The notes beneath the pieces were generated by a model. It did no database searches. It had not been told where the DNA came from and worked only from the letters and a program-made list of their open reading frames with translations. A DNA stretch of 64,000 bases, taken from Zygnema circumcarinatum. Lineage: Eukaryota; Streptophyta; Zygnematophyceae; Zygnematales; Zygnemataceae. Of the stretch, positions 23,355 to 35,241 are shown in pieces. Both the position numbers and the translations under genes were made by a program. Location of the stretch: assembly GCA_037447605.1 (NCBI GenBank), contig CM074806.1, positions 836,584-900,583 on the forward strand, in the 5' to 3' direction. Numbering within the stretch: the first letter of the stretch is position 1; each line of letters begins with the position of its first letter.

Positions 23355-26300
23355 CTAACTGCCATAGTCAAGCTGTTGGTTGAGAATACGCGGTGAAAGA
23401 GGCGGGAGTCTCTCCTTCCCTGCGCGGGGCAGAACCACCACGTTGGCAGGAACTACCGGAATCCGTTTCTGAGGGCGAGGAAGCAAGGGGCTGTTTCCAC
23501 TGAGAGAAGTCCGCCTCTCACTCCCACCCGGTAAAGGGGAGGCGCCGGGTGTGCCAGTAACGCGTCTCTCCTTTCCTGCGGGCGAGATTCCCATGCGATT
23601 CACCACCGGTGCCTTGCGAGCAGCGAGGCTGCGAGAGAGGGTCCCAAACTTCGCCTCCTCCTCCAGCTGCCTCCTCTTCTCTTCCCGGTGAAGGTCCTGA
23701 CAGCCATCAAACCATAATCAAAAGTAAACGAAACAGCTAGAAGTGAATTCCTGTTGCTTTTTAATCCTTCATGCACCTTGCTACCTGTTTTTATGGCGTT
23801 TTCTTGTTCAGGAGAATGAATGAAGACGTCTTGTTTATACAGACGAAAGTGGCGTAGAAGAAGTTGCGTGCATTGAGTACTGATGACTGGGGAATGGTCT
23901 TACAATGAAGCGCTTTCGCTCCTCCTCGTGCATCGATCTGAGTGCCTCTTCATGCTCTACTTTTGTAATGAGAGATTCCTGTCATGCCAACAAACGTCCC
24001 CTTAAGAATGTTGAAATGCATGGAATGCCGTTATTGCCACGATCAATCCGCTTATCAACAGCTTTCAAACGCGTGCATGCTGCGTTACAGTAGCAATGAA
24101 GCAAATTACAGCATTAGAGTAAAAAAAATCTCACCCCATCATAGAAAAACTTCTCGTTCCGATCCTTCTCCCACTCCTCCACCTTCGTCAGGAGCGATTT
24201 CACAAGTCCTGCACGAGTTCAGGAAGGCAAAAGACAAGAGTAGCCGGCTTTCAATTTCAGCTATTGTATTACCCTCTGACTGCCGTGACAGCTCGGACCC
24301 AAAAATCAGTAGAGAACAAGAAATAGTCAAAGATGCATCAAAGAACACTTGGTCACTTCCTCCCTCCCCTGCGCTCTCTCAGGCGGAGTCCTTACCAGGC
24401 AACTTCTTTTGCTCCTTCCTTGCCTTTTCAGCCCTGTCAAGATCCTTAAAGGCCTTCTTTGAAGCGTAACGATTCTCATCCTACACATATAACAAAGCAA
24501 CAATATTAGAACCCTCAGCCAACAGTGTAAGAAGAGGTTGGCAAAGCTAAAACCACACTAGCTCCATCTCCTCCTTCAAGACGCTTGTATAAATGAATGT
24601 CAAAAGCCACATATGAGGTGAAAAGTCGTCGAGGTATCCCAAAACCTCAATATTATTTTCCCATCCAGTTGACAAGTCACCTGCTCGAATTTCGAAAGCC
24701 ATTCGACCTCGATGCAGGACCTCTGCCACCTCTCCACCATGGGAAGGATATCGCTGCGGCTTATCTTTGCTTCTGCAACACGAGATATCTCTTCTTCCAT
24801 CTCAGCGAGCAGGTCTGAGGGAGCCATTTGTCCTGCAACAGAAGATGGCAGTCGTCATCAGTCAGACTTACGTATATTTTGCACATGCCCAATAGGCTTT
24901 ACAGCTTATCTGCACTGGTAACCGCTCTTACCTGCTTTCATGAGTTCGATCAACTTATTCTGCGCCTCCAAGTCAGGAGTAATGTGAGCTGCCGCACAAA
25001 GCTCTTCAATCTTCGCCATTTTCTTGTGCACAAGGTCCTCTACTTTTATCACCTGCTCTTTCTCTAGCTGCTTCACTTCATCTTCCGCCTGCAATCCAAG
25101 AGAAGCAACAAGGGATGTTTCAGTTTGAATGATTTGAAACACACAAAGAGAGCCATAAGACCATCTGGGAGAATACTCATCCGCAAGCTCAGCTATAGAG
25201 ATGGCCCCCTTGGCCTTTTCTAAAAGGAATTAGCAAGAGGCAAAAGGTCATGTGACTTTCCCACCTTTGCAAGACGATCGTCGGAAAGCATGCCTTGAAG
25301 AAAGTTGCCGTTGACGGATGCACCGATGCAAGCTGTCAAATCGTCATCCCTTGGCGTGATCTCCATCATGTGGCACAATGCCACAATCGCGGCTCCAAGA
25401 TAAGAGATCTGTTCAAGCGCACTCGCACATTCTCTTGTTATCATTAAGCAGAACAGTTTTTTGCACATCACATCATGCAGGGTGCACCTTAATGACTAAT
25501 TGTTTTACAAAACAAAACAATAGTCCATAAAAACCTCCCATATTTTCTTTACATATAGTATTCAATACAATTGAAGGTAACAAAGGTAAGAGACCCTCCA
25601 CCTTCTCAACTCTGCCCCTCTTCTCTTCTTCGAGATCCTTCACAGTCTCGTCCAGCTTTTTCCTGACTTCTTCCTGCAGTGGCAAGTCTTCAGATGCCGC
25701 TTCTTCGCAGAGTGAAGGATGAATGTTGCCGAAAACACTCCAAGGGTCGAACCCCATCACATCGCAGAGCTGCTTAACTCTGCGTATGGTCATGATTATC
25801 TCCGAAACACGAGCTTTCTGAACACAGCGACAAGACCACTCTATATCACTCCTCTTCCATGCAAAAAACCAACTGCCACAGCTCCTTTTCTCTTTCCTTT
25901 TCAGAAGCTCAAAAAAAGCGAAGGTGAAGCTGACTTCCGCGTACCTTTAGTTCCTGAAGGTAAGTCAGTCTGGTATGAAGCTGCTCAAGGCGTTGAGGTC
26001 CAAAGTCCATCGTTGAGAAGTCAGAAGTGGGTTCTGTCATTCTTTCCTCCAACTCTAGGATCATGGTTTGTACGTCCTCGAACTCTGCTTTGCGAGCTTC
26101 CAACTTCTCTTGAAGCACGATCAACTGTTCCTTCACTTGTCTTTCTTGCTCCTGCAAGGTCATATCTGCCTCAACCTGTACAAGTAGCGTTCATACTGTC
26201 AACACAGCAGCACAACAAAGAAGGAGTGGAGGGATAGGGGGAGGGGAGAGAGTGGAGAAAGAATCTGCAACTTTGTTTTAATAATCACACATACATGCAT

Positions 26301-26766
26301 ACATACATACATACATACATACATACATACATACATACATACGTTCGAGCTTACATTGTGCTGCAAAAAAGAGCTCAATTGGAAGGTCCCCTCACCTCGT
26401 GGTTTCCTGGTGGTTCCCTGAGAAGAGACTCAATGCGACGCATCTCCTCTTGCGAATTGGCGATTGATGCTTCGAGGTCACTCTGCCACCGCTCTGCTTG
26501 AGCAACTGCCTCCTCATAAAGCGCAAGGCAGCGCCTCTCCAGCTCCAAAAGCTCGCCGTCTCGCACAGAGTCGTCGCACCCAATCACCTCCCAAATGTGC
26601 TGCGGAGAAAGGAACAGAACTCAAGAAAGTCAATGGAAAGTTTTACTACAACAAACCTAAAGTATATTCCACATTTCCCGTTAAGGAAGTAGACGGTAAA
26701 AACTTCTTTGGGGCTCACCTGCAAGCGTTCCAAGAGGCAGCTGCAAGTTTTGCTGCCCTCCTCCAT
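23355..26766 (-). CDS. MAP65: MAP65/ASE1/PRC1-type microtubule-associated protein
   Basis: Minus-strand exons: 26719-26766, 26396-26599, 25945-26175, 25602-25817, 25265-25408, one ending at 25214 (lower edge unresolved near 25170), 24932-25088, 24681-24832, 24396-24480, 24135-24208, 23904-23978, 23355-23696. MAP65 landmarks appear in order. The N-terminus has CSCLLERLQ followed by HIWEVIG. Coiled-coil segments follow, then VFGNIHPSLCEEA. EDLVHKKMAKIEELCAAAHI is next, then SRSDILPMVERWQRSCIEVE with WLSKFEQ. The microtubule-binding core is DENRYASKKAFKDLDRAEKA, followed by LTKVEEWEKDR and FFYDG. The Pro/Ser-rich tail begins EEKRRQLEEEAKFG. The family crosslinks antiparallel microtubules in the spindle midzone and phragmoplast. 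Between 25089 and 25170 the frame stays open, so an intron there may be alternative or absent. Confidence 0.88.
26290..26343. repeat. ACAT tetranucleotide microsatellite
   Basis: Perfect CATA repeats for about 50 bases in an intron of the MAP65 gene, between its exons at 25945-26175 and 26396-26599. Confidence 0.95.
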
Positions 26767-28790
26767 TGCCTGCACGAGATAAGTGCAGTCAATTGATTTG
26801 AGTTTACATCAAACTAAAAAAAAGGCGAAATGGAAAAAAAAATCGACGGAAGGCATACGAATAAATAAATTGCATTTGGAAGCCCCGTTCGTCAAAAAGT
26901 GAACATTCGTCGGAAGCATTTCTGTTTTAATGAACTTACAAAGCACCCAAAAGATAGCATCAAACACACCATCACTTTCATGCAGGAATTTGAAATCTAT
27001 GAGTAAAAAATACATCGCTTTTCAGTGGATAAGAATAAAGCTTTTGATTTCAGTGCCTTCCTTTTAATTTCCTGATTGTGTTTGCCTGCTCTTGGTGACT
27101 CGTTTGCTTTTGGCTAATGCGGACTTCTATTGTGCTGGAGCTAAGTGGGCCTTTTGTCCATTTGAAAATCAATAACTAAAATAGAAGGGGAGGGAGGGAG
27201 GGAGGGAGGGAGNNNNNNNNNNGGGAGGGAGGGAGGAAAGGAGGAAGGAAGGGAGGGAGGACGGAAAGGGAAAACGGAGAAAGAGGAGCTTCAAAGGTAG
27301 GCGCAAGCCATAAGTTGAAGATTCATACCCAGAAACATAAAATTTGTAAATTCGTTGCAGTATCCTTACTAAAGAGACTGGGACCTATTCACTCTCACTT
27401 ATGAAAATGGTAATGAACGCTAAAAGAGAAGTGCGAACTCAACATGGAGACCTCTGCACTCTAGAAAAGTATGTATGTTTCAGATAAAGCAGCAAGGAAA
27501 GGAATTCTAGGAAGAAACCTTTTGCTGTTGAAGCTAGAACTTAATGATGTACGAAGAATCCTGCTCTCCGACAGAGAAGCTATACGCAATAGTAGCAAAG
27601 TTCCGCACAGAGAGCAAGGCAAAGAGGGAACAGACAGTGAGGGAGAGAGAGGGAGAGAGAGAGTGAGAGAGATTGAGGGAGAAGGTGAGAGAGACGGAGG
27701 CGGGAGGGATGGAGGGAGGGAGAAAGTGAGAGAGACGGAGTGAGGGCGGGAGGGAGGGAGCGAGAGAGGGAGGGGGGAGGGCGCCGCGGGGGACGGCGGG
27801 AATTGAGCTCAACGGTCATGTGGCCGCTCGCCATTTAATGAATTTAAAGAGTCAAATTGTTCATTCTCAAAAGCGACAAGGAATTCTCCTCGAGGACGGT
27901 TCGAGCTCTAACGTATCCTTTCTGCGGACGTTTTAACCTATATGTAATCGACCCGGGGTAAAGGAATATCGCGGGAGGACAACGCGGCCCATATTCCAAT
28001 AGAAGGTTGGGTCTACGCAATTTCTCAAATGTTTAGTTACAAGATTTGGCAGTTAGTGCAACGGGTAGTGGTGGAACCGGTCAAAGATGACTTGGCTGCC
28101 ACGCTGGACTTGCAAATGCCAAGAAGTTACCTGATTGGTTCAATTATTCCAAGGAGGCTGTTGATTGGTGGACGACACGTCGGTGGATCTCGCGACCCGT
28201 TGCAAGTTGCCGAGAAAAACCGGTTTCAAACTGGTTTTCATATGATAATTGGGATTGTAGTGTGAACGTTTATTTGCCTGCCCGAAGGGGCCGGCGACCG
28301 CCTGCTTTCATTGACCGGGCAGTTCAAGGGAAACGTTTTTGGCGTTCCAATAGTTAGGGCAGACAGAAAAACATGTGATTCACCAATGAAATCGTCGAAT
28401 GACGTCAAATTCTGCAGAAATGAATTCCACGGGCAGGAATTGCAAAGAATTTCAGCGACGGTTTTTTGGCAGGTAGGGGGAGCGGTACGGCCCTGAAAAA
28501 CAAAAGATCCCACAGGTGTCCTCAGGAGAATCTTCGCATGGTGATGTTGTGGTTGGCAGAACATCACTCTTGAGATGGACAACATCATCAGCTCTAGAGT
28601 CTAGAACCGAGGAGCTGCATCATTTTGGCCTCCTGCATCATGCGATCTCAACATCCCCGGGCCCTGCATCACCCAGCCCTGCATCATCCTGCTGCCTCTG
28701 CCAGGTAAAGCGGATACAGAAACTGGCCTTGAAGGAAGGAAGGAAGAGGCCGACAGATAGGGAGGGAGGTAGGGAGTGCTGCAAGAAGCC
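26767..28790. other. Divergent intergenic region between MAP65 and RGP, with assembly gap
   Basis: Upstream of both MAP65 (-) and the mutase gene (+). It has GGGA-rich repeats at 27186-27262 interrupted by ten N (27213-27222), and a second purine/GAGAGA stretch at 27610-27780. No coding exon is supported; the Leu-Pro-Ser frames on the - strand are repeat translation. The 5' UTR of the mutase gene probably lies in the last few hundred bases. Confidence 0.6.
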
Positions 28791-30585
28791 ATGGAGTTTC
28801 CTCTTAAGGATGAGCTGGATATCGTGATTCCCACCATCAGGAACTTGGATTTCCTCGAGCAATGGCGGCCGTATTTGCAGCCATATCATCTGATCATCGT
28901 GCAGGATGGCGATCCAACGAAGGTGATCAAGGTTCCAGAGGGATATGACTACGAGCTTTACAACAGGAATGACATCAACCGCATTCTTGGACCAAAGGCC
29001 AACTGCATTTCATTCAAGGACAGTGCATGCAGGTGTTTCGGCTACATGGTGTCCAAGAAGAAGTACATTTTCACTATCGATGACGATTGCTTCGTAAGTT
29101 TTTCTTGCAGCGATTGTGAAGAACAGAACTTTTTGTCAATCAGGTCGTTTTTGCTTTATATTCGGCCATTGCTGATGAAGCGATCGGAGTTTCCCGTTCA
29201 AACTGATTTATCCTACTTTGGCTCTTTCTTTCAAGGCCGGCGAATGTCCCTAGTATTTTTTTTCGGTGCGTCTGGCTCATTTCTTGTGTCCTGTTTTTCT
29301 CACTTGGCAGGTTGCAAAGGATCCCAACGGTAAGGAGATCAACGCGCTGGACCAACACATCAAGAACCTCCTGTGTCCTTCAACTCCCTTTTTCTTCAAC
29401 ACCTTGTATGATCCTTACAGAGACGGCACCGACTTCGTGCGCGGTTACCCTTTCAGCTTAAGAGAAGGAGTCTCTACAGCTGTTTCCCACGGTCTTTGGC
29501 TCAACATTCCGGACTACGATGCGCCTACGCAGCTTGTCAAGCCGAAGGAGAGGAACACGAGGTATGCCCTCTAGTCTGCAGGTGCTGCCCCTAGGCTCCG
29601 TCAATCGTCTCAGCGATCTTAATCGTACACTCAGACTAGGGCTGGTCTGTGCCTCTGACGTATCTGAACCTCTCTTATCTGTTAGATTAGGAACATCGTT
29701 AATCCATTCCTGTTATGGCTGACCTCCTAGGGACTCGTTTTGCTGAGACCGGATCTACCTTGTCATGTCGCTTACTGCGTGATCCCGTGTTTTCTCGCGG
29801 ATTCGCAGATTTGTTGATGCAGTAATGACCATTCCGAAGGGCACTTTGTTCCCGATGTGCGGCATGAACTTGGCCTTTGATCGTGAGCTCATTGGTCCAG
29901 CTATGTACTTCGGTCTGATGGGTGATGGTCAGCCGATTGGCCGGTATGACGACATGTGGGCGGGTTGGTGCGTAAAGGTAAGTTCACTGCGTTTAGACTG
30001 AATTTTCCCTTCTTCGGCCCGTGAAGTTGCTAACTGTAGCCGAAGTTTTGAAAGTTGTCCGTTTATGCTCAGTTGGCCCCTTCGTTCTTTAGGTTGTGAT
30101 CGGCATTGTTGGTGGTTGTTTGCTCGTAATTCAGGCAAATGCTTGCTGCATTTTATGGCTTTCGATTGCTGAACGCAACCTCAAGTACCCCGGTTAGGTC
30201 TCTCAGTAACCCTTTGTTTGCATTTCAGGTCATCTGTGATCACTTGGGGCTTGGAGTGAAGACTGGTCTGCCGTACATTTGGCACAGCAAAGCAAGCAAC
30301 CCCTTCGTCAACCTTCGAAAGGAGTTCAAGGGAATTTTCTGGCAAGAAGACATCATTCCGTTTTTCCAGCAGTTTCAGCTTTCTAAAGACGCAGTGACAG
30401 TTGAGCAGTGCTATCTCGAGCTCGCCAAGGGAGTGAAAGAGAAGCTGACACCTCTTGATCCCTACTTCACAAAACTGGCAGACGCCATGGTCACCTGGAT
30501 TGAAGCATGGCAAGAGTTGAACTCTGGTGACAAAGCTGCTCTACCAAACGGACCCTCTAAGTCCTCTAAACCAGCTCCCAAGTAA
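28791..30585 (+). CDS. RGP: UDP-arabinopyranose mutase / reversibly glycosylated polypeptide, complete, 4 exons
   Basis: Exons 28791-29093, 29311-29561, 29809-29977 and 30229-30585 join in frame to 359 residues, the normal family length. The protein starts [20 protein letters not shown] and keeps the nucleotide-sugar site IIVQDGD and the metal-binding DDD in FTIDDDCF. The arginine region [11 protein letters not shown], the block [19 protein letters not shown] and [19 protein letters not shown] are also present. The enzyme interconverts UDP-arabinopyranose and UDP-arabinofuranose at the cytosolic face of the Golgi and supplies arabinofuranosyl residues for cell-wall polymers and glycoproteins. 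The ATG at 28791 has a favourable GCC context and gives the conserved N-terminus. Identification is from strong family resemblance; no key residue looks lost. Confidence 0.96.
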
Positions 30586-31742
30586 TTTCGTGAACTCGTC
30601 AGGTTCAGATTTTGACTGAAGAGCGTCTGCTGCGTCTGATTGAAGTCAGCACTTCATCACGCTCGGGTGCATGTACTTGCTTTTGGTGCTGTAGAGTTAC
30701 TAGCCAGCCACTGCTTCTGCTCAGGACCCATTTGAATACTATGGGTGCTTCCTGAGGCCATTTTTCCTCATCAACCTACATTGGTGAGCTTAATTTCATG
30801 CGGAGGTGTCTGTCAGATATTTCCTATAAGCAATTGTATTTGTTTTACTTTCCGTTTTTTTGAAACATATCTTTCTTCGCCTTTTGCAAACTCTACAATA
30901 TTAATGGATGAATTGATGATTCCGATTCTTCTTTTTCTATTACCTTTCCATTCATGTTTCTCATGTACCCATTTGGAGTTTTCCCGGAGGCTCTGTTAGG
31001 TTTATCCTTAGTTTCGCCTTAGTCATAGAGTATTGATCGCCTCCTTTTCGCGGATGTGCTTCTCTCAGGTGCCACACATTAAGATCAGAAGTTAATATGG
31101 TCCAATTTCATAATGGTAATGCAGCAGTCCCTGTTTGTTTGGTGACTGAATTAGTGCATACTTTTTGAACTTCAGAGGTCAATAGTGAAGCGCGTTTCAT
31201 TTCTCCTTGGTCAGTTTCACTAATCTGCAGACTGGCAACTGAGAAAGGGACTTCCAAGCTTTTGGTTGAGCCTCCTGATTTCAGCCAATCTTTCAGTCAC
31301 GTTTGCTACTACTAGAAGTCAGTCAGTCTCTCGAACGGAGTTCGTACAGCAATAAAGTGAACTCAACTTCCTGCATGAAGTCTGACGCTTTGATCTACTC
31401 CTTTGCTTGCTAGTTTTTAGAGTGTGTAGGGCTGGTCATGGGGAGAGGTGTCCATAGGGGGGCCACTTTTCTGAGACGGTTCAGAAATCTCTGGGTAAGG
31501 GGTTGACTGAATTAGGCGGCTCCCAGCTCTTGGCTGGGACACTACAAAGTATTTTGAGGGCTTCGGGTTTTGGCTGTCGGCGGGTACGTCATTGATCAAG
31601 ACCTGAAGGGCCTGCTAGAGCCCCGGGGTCTCCTCTAAGATGTCGCATGCAGATTCGTTGGTCATAACATCCTTCAACACGTCGCTGGCTAAAATTATGC
31701 ACTCATCATCCTCTGTTCTCTCTGTATATGTCACTTCAGGTA
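30586..31742. other. 3' flank of the mutase gene
   Basis: T-rich 3' UTR-like sequence followed by unremarkable intergenic DNA. No additional exon, RNA gene or repeat is supported. Confidence 0.5.
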
Positions 31743-32226
31743 CAGTCTAATCACGTTATAGTGACACTGTTTATAAGAACAGCATGGATATACTGACTTT
31801 TTTTCCGGGAACGGAATTGCACCACTGCAGATCCTGCGCCAGTAGTGACGCCATTACGGATATAATGACGTTGAAAAACCCTGATTGTTACTATATATTC
31901 ATAATGTCGATATTATCCACCCACGTATTGGAATATGCGTTACAAATATATTACGACCGTACACATTATCGAATAATATCGTCAGATATCGACTTGACCG
32001 TATATATCAACTTATCCGTACATATGCTCACTAGGGTTCGTACACACCTACCCACGTGACGATTGCCCAAAAAGTACAATGTACGGTATCAAAGTAGTAC
32101 GGATATACCGCAAAAACATATGTAATAACATTGTTACTATAAATGTGAAATGACAAACGGGTCATTACCGATATAGTGACACAAATGTGTGGGGACCGAC
32201 ACAGTCACTATAACGTGATTAGACTG
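31743..32226. mobile_element. Tc1/mariner- or pogo-like MITE with TA target duplication
   Basis: Begins CAGTCTAATCACGTTATAGT (31743) and ends with the inverse ACTATAACGTGATTAGACTG (32226), giving ~24-base terminal inverted repeats. Both ends are flanked by TA (31741-31742 and 32227-32228), the expected target duplication. The 484-bp interior is AT-rich and holds no transposase frame, so the element is non-autonomous. CAGT termini with a GTTATA block are typical of pogo/Tigger-like elements (family assignment is inference). Confidence 0.85.
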
Positions 32227-32228
32227 TA

Positions 32229-32928
32229 TAGCAATAGCGTAAAGCTTTGAATATCTGTCCCCTGCAATTCCAGGAATCCGTCCACAGCATATAGTCAGGC
32301 ACAATCCCTCTAGTTGTGCCTTCACGAGTAGAGAACACATACAATGTCCATCTATCATCGTCTGGCGGTTTTCCATTGTGCGACCGACTACCCATCCATC
32401 TGATTACATCACGATGCGCAGGTGCCCTCCATACAAAGTTGAGAGCCACAATACCAAATGTCACTGTACTACATGCATCCATTTGGCATTGGAATCTGGG
32501 TCGGTACTCGAGGCCCTTCTTTCGTTTCGTACAAAATTTCAACCACACGCTTACAGGGGAGAAAAGTTCCTCGCTAAACCTTTCGCCGTTCAGATCAGTT
32601 CACTTGAATTGAACAATCCGATTACTAAGACGTGTTCGCAGACAGTGGTGGTTTGGTCTTTTCCAATGTCATGTCCGGAAGTGGAGTCAGCGAGATGCGC
32701 TTATTTGCCTTCCTTCTTTCGCAGCATGGTCTCAAAACAAGTCATTACTGTCATACCTTTAAACCCCCCCACATGCAAGTGGCGGCTGACTTTCTTTACA
32801 GCATGTGTTCTGCATATGATCTGGAGGCGACTTGCCAGCATTATTTCTTTGAGTAAATCTCCATTTCCAAAGTATCCCACCCCCCCATAAACTAACACCA
32901 CTGAATACATTTTAGACTTTTTTAACAC
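32229..32928 (-). CDS. Possible hypothetical gene fragment (unrecognised)
   Basis: Two minus-strand open stretches have protein-like composition. One (32548 down to about 32260) contains RWMGSRSHNGKPPDDDRWTL and TTRGIVPDYMLWTDSW. The other (32928 down to 32701) contains YGGVGYFGNGDLLKEIM and QIICRTHAVKKVSRHLHVGG. I do not recognise a family and cannot fix introns or ends. The MITE directly abuts the 3' side. They may be exons of one gene, captured gene fragments, or chance. Confidence 0.25.
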
Positions 32929-33753
32929 CGATTACATCCATACAGTAGACCAAACCAAAATTCCAACCAATTATAGTCACAAATGCAATGAACAAACAAA
33001 CCGATCAGTTCCCCTCCGTTAAAGCCTTTATTTAAAAAGAATAAGGATGTAAAACATAAGCTGTACACCAAAAGTCACTACATCCACAACTTTCAACAAG
33101 AGATAGTCATCATCCTTAAGGCTCTCTCAACGTTTCCTGTCTCCTTTCTGGAGCAGCGAAACTACGCATAGGGGGAAGTGGCGGCTATCAGATTCTGAAC
33201 ACTCCAACAACGACGGCCTTATCTATGGAAGCATTGAAACTAAAACGGTCTGTTCAAGGGCTGATAGCATCCACAAATCAATCAATAAAGTTGACTCAAG
33301 CTAAGCTTGGACTTCGAGCCGTCTCGATTTGACTCAAACAAAAAGACGAATGTTCTGTGAACACTGCGCCCTCAATGTCTCTGTTCACAGTTTCTGTGAG
33401 AGACCAGCAACAGCGTTCCTTATTCAGTCGACCTAAAAAAATAGAAAGCGACTCTGAATGCCCGCTAATGCACCCTTCTATCCCTCCAATCTTTTTCCTC
33501 AAAAAAAAATGGACAACCGTCCTTTGCATAACTCAATGTCTAAGTATTATACGGGCTTACTCGAGCCCAGAAATGATCAATGGTGGCTCTCTTCGAAAGC
33601 TCGTCGTAGGCCTGCGGCATTATTCTCTGACATAATAATAAACAGAGAGGGAGAACCATGGGGAAGGAATCCATGCAAATAGAGGTAAACAGACAAACCG
33701 AGGGTTCGGCTCTGGCCTTGCCGGCAACTTCCAATATTCAGCAAGGTCTTGAA
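32929..33753. other. Intergenic, no recognised features
   Basis: Mixed sequence with short A-rich runs. I see no exon with family resemblance, no RNA gene and no strong repeat. Part may be the 3' UTR of the minus-strand gene at 33754-35241. Confidence 0.4.
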
Positions 33754-35241
33754 CTACCGCTTTTTAGAGGCAACACCTCGAGCTATATGGCTATGTGTTG
33801 ACAGCCATCGCTTCAAGGAGCTCAGCATCCCCTTCCTCCCTTTTGCCCTCTCGTGCTGTCCCTCCAGCTGCTGCTCCGACAACACAGGGCCTGACATCGT
33901 GATAAGTTGGGAGACAGGCCGGCGAGGAGAAGGTTCGTCTGTAGAACTTGGAACACTTCGACTATTAGAAAAGGGAGAGAAACGCGCATTGCCCCCCTTC
34001 CTGTTGCCCCCCCTCCTTGCCCAATCAAAGTTTCCAAAAGGTCTCCTTGCACGATGCAGCTGATCTCCTGCTTGCGACTCAACAGTTTGCCTTCCAGAAC
34101 TCTCAAGATTCGAATCTGGAGGAGACAAAGTAATAAAACATTCGATGAAAGCACCAATCAGAAAGCTGTCAATGATAGCATATGTTCAAACGCACAACAA
34201 GCAACCAGAAAAACTCAACGTGTGACCTTCTCTGACTCTCTTTCTCTCACTCACTCACTCACTCACTCACTCACACAAACGGACATCCGCAGAAGTCTAC
34301 TTACAGCTTTCCTGTGGAAGCGGACCACTTTGAAGGAGGCCCCTTGTTTTGCAGTCGCAGTTTCTAACAGCCTCTACGGGCGAACCGACAGTCCATCCCC
34401 GACCGGAGAAAATTTCCGCTGCATCAGTCCAGATTTCAGAGCTTTCTGAAGCATTACAACATCTTCCTTCACTTGCAGACACTCTGAAACCAGAGAACCG
34501 GTCAGACAGCCATCCACTGTGTGTGATCGCCGTCGATGGCTCTAACGTCGCTTGCAGATCCGTTGAATAAAGGGAGACGTGGGCGGGAGAGAGCCGAGAC
34601 GAGCCCACAAAGAGATCAATGTCTATGCCGTATTTATCAAAATTTGACCACTCCGAATGCTCATCAGCCGCGGCTGTTGCTTGCACTCCCTCCGAGAAGG
34701 CGGCTATTTCATCTTCCTCCTCTCCGTCATCTATCTCTACTGATGAATAATTGTGCCATCTCATGGAAGGAAGCGAAGAAATGCTCCCCTCCAAAAACTC
34801 TCCTCGTAAAGAATTCATACCCCACGAATCGGAACTGTCAAAGGCTCCTTCTCCCTCGCTTGGACCGCTCCTCCGCTGATGCCCGCTTTCCTCAGAACCC
34901 CTCAGGTTCTTTGTTTCTTTCATGGCAGCCATGGCGCCCGCTTGACGATCGCAGAAGGTGTCACAAAACGCTTTCTGTTCCTCTGCCCTTTCTTCGCTTG
35001 CTTGCTCTGCCCCTGTGGAGCAGAACCAGACGGACTCTGAGTGGGAGCGGGGAGACAAGGAGGGAGTGAGCTGCGGAGAAGAGTCGCTACTTGAGCCCGG
35101 GCAGAAGAGCACAGTCTTTGGTGACATGAGCTGAGCACATGTACACGAACTCACTCCTCCCCCTCCCTCTCCCTCTCCCTCTTGCTCCCTCGCTACAGTT
35201 TCAAGATTCAATATGGTGTCAGCGAGCTGCTGCACATCCAT
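33754..35241 (-). CDS. Unrecognised Ser/Glu-rich protein, two exons
   Basis: Exon 34305-35241 (ATG at 35241, protein start MDVQQLADTILNLETVAREQ) joins exon 33754-34115 through a GTAAGT donor and CTCCAG acceptor in matching phase, giving about 433 residues. The first part is Ser/Glu-rich and probably disordered, with acidic EIDDGEEEDEIAAFSEG. The second is basic (NFDWARRGGNRKGG, ending IARGVASKKR). I do not recognise a domain. A start further upstream would need a non-ATG codon. The clean splice phase and long open frame support a real gene; function is unknown. Confidence 0.55.
34247..34275. repeat. ACTC microsatellite in the intron
   Basis: Repeated CACT units within the single intron of the unrecognised gene. 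Confidence 0.9.

Noticed and set aside
27534-27834. Leu-Pro-Ser-rich frames on the - strand
   Set aside because: They are translations of the GAGAGG/GGGA low-complexity tract.
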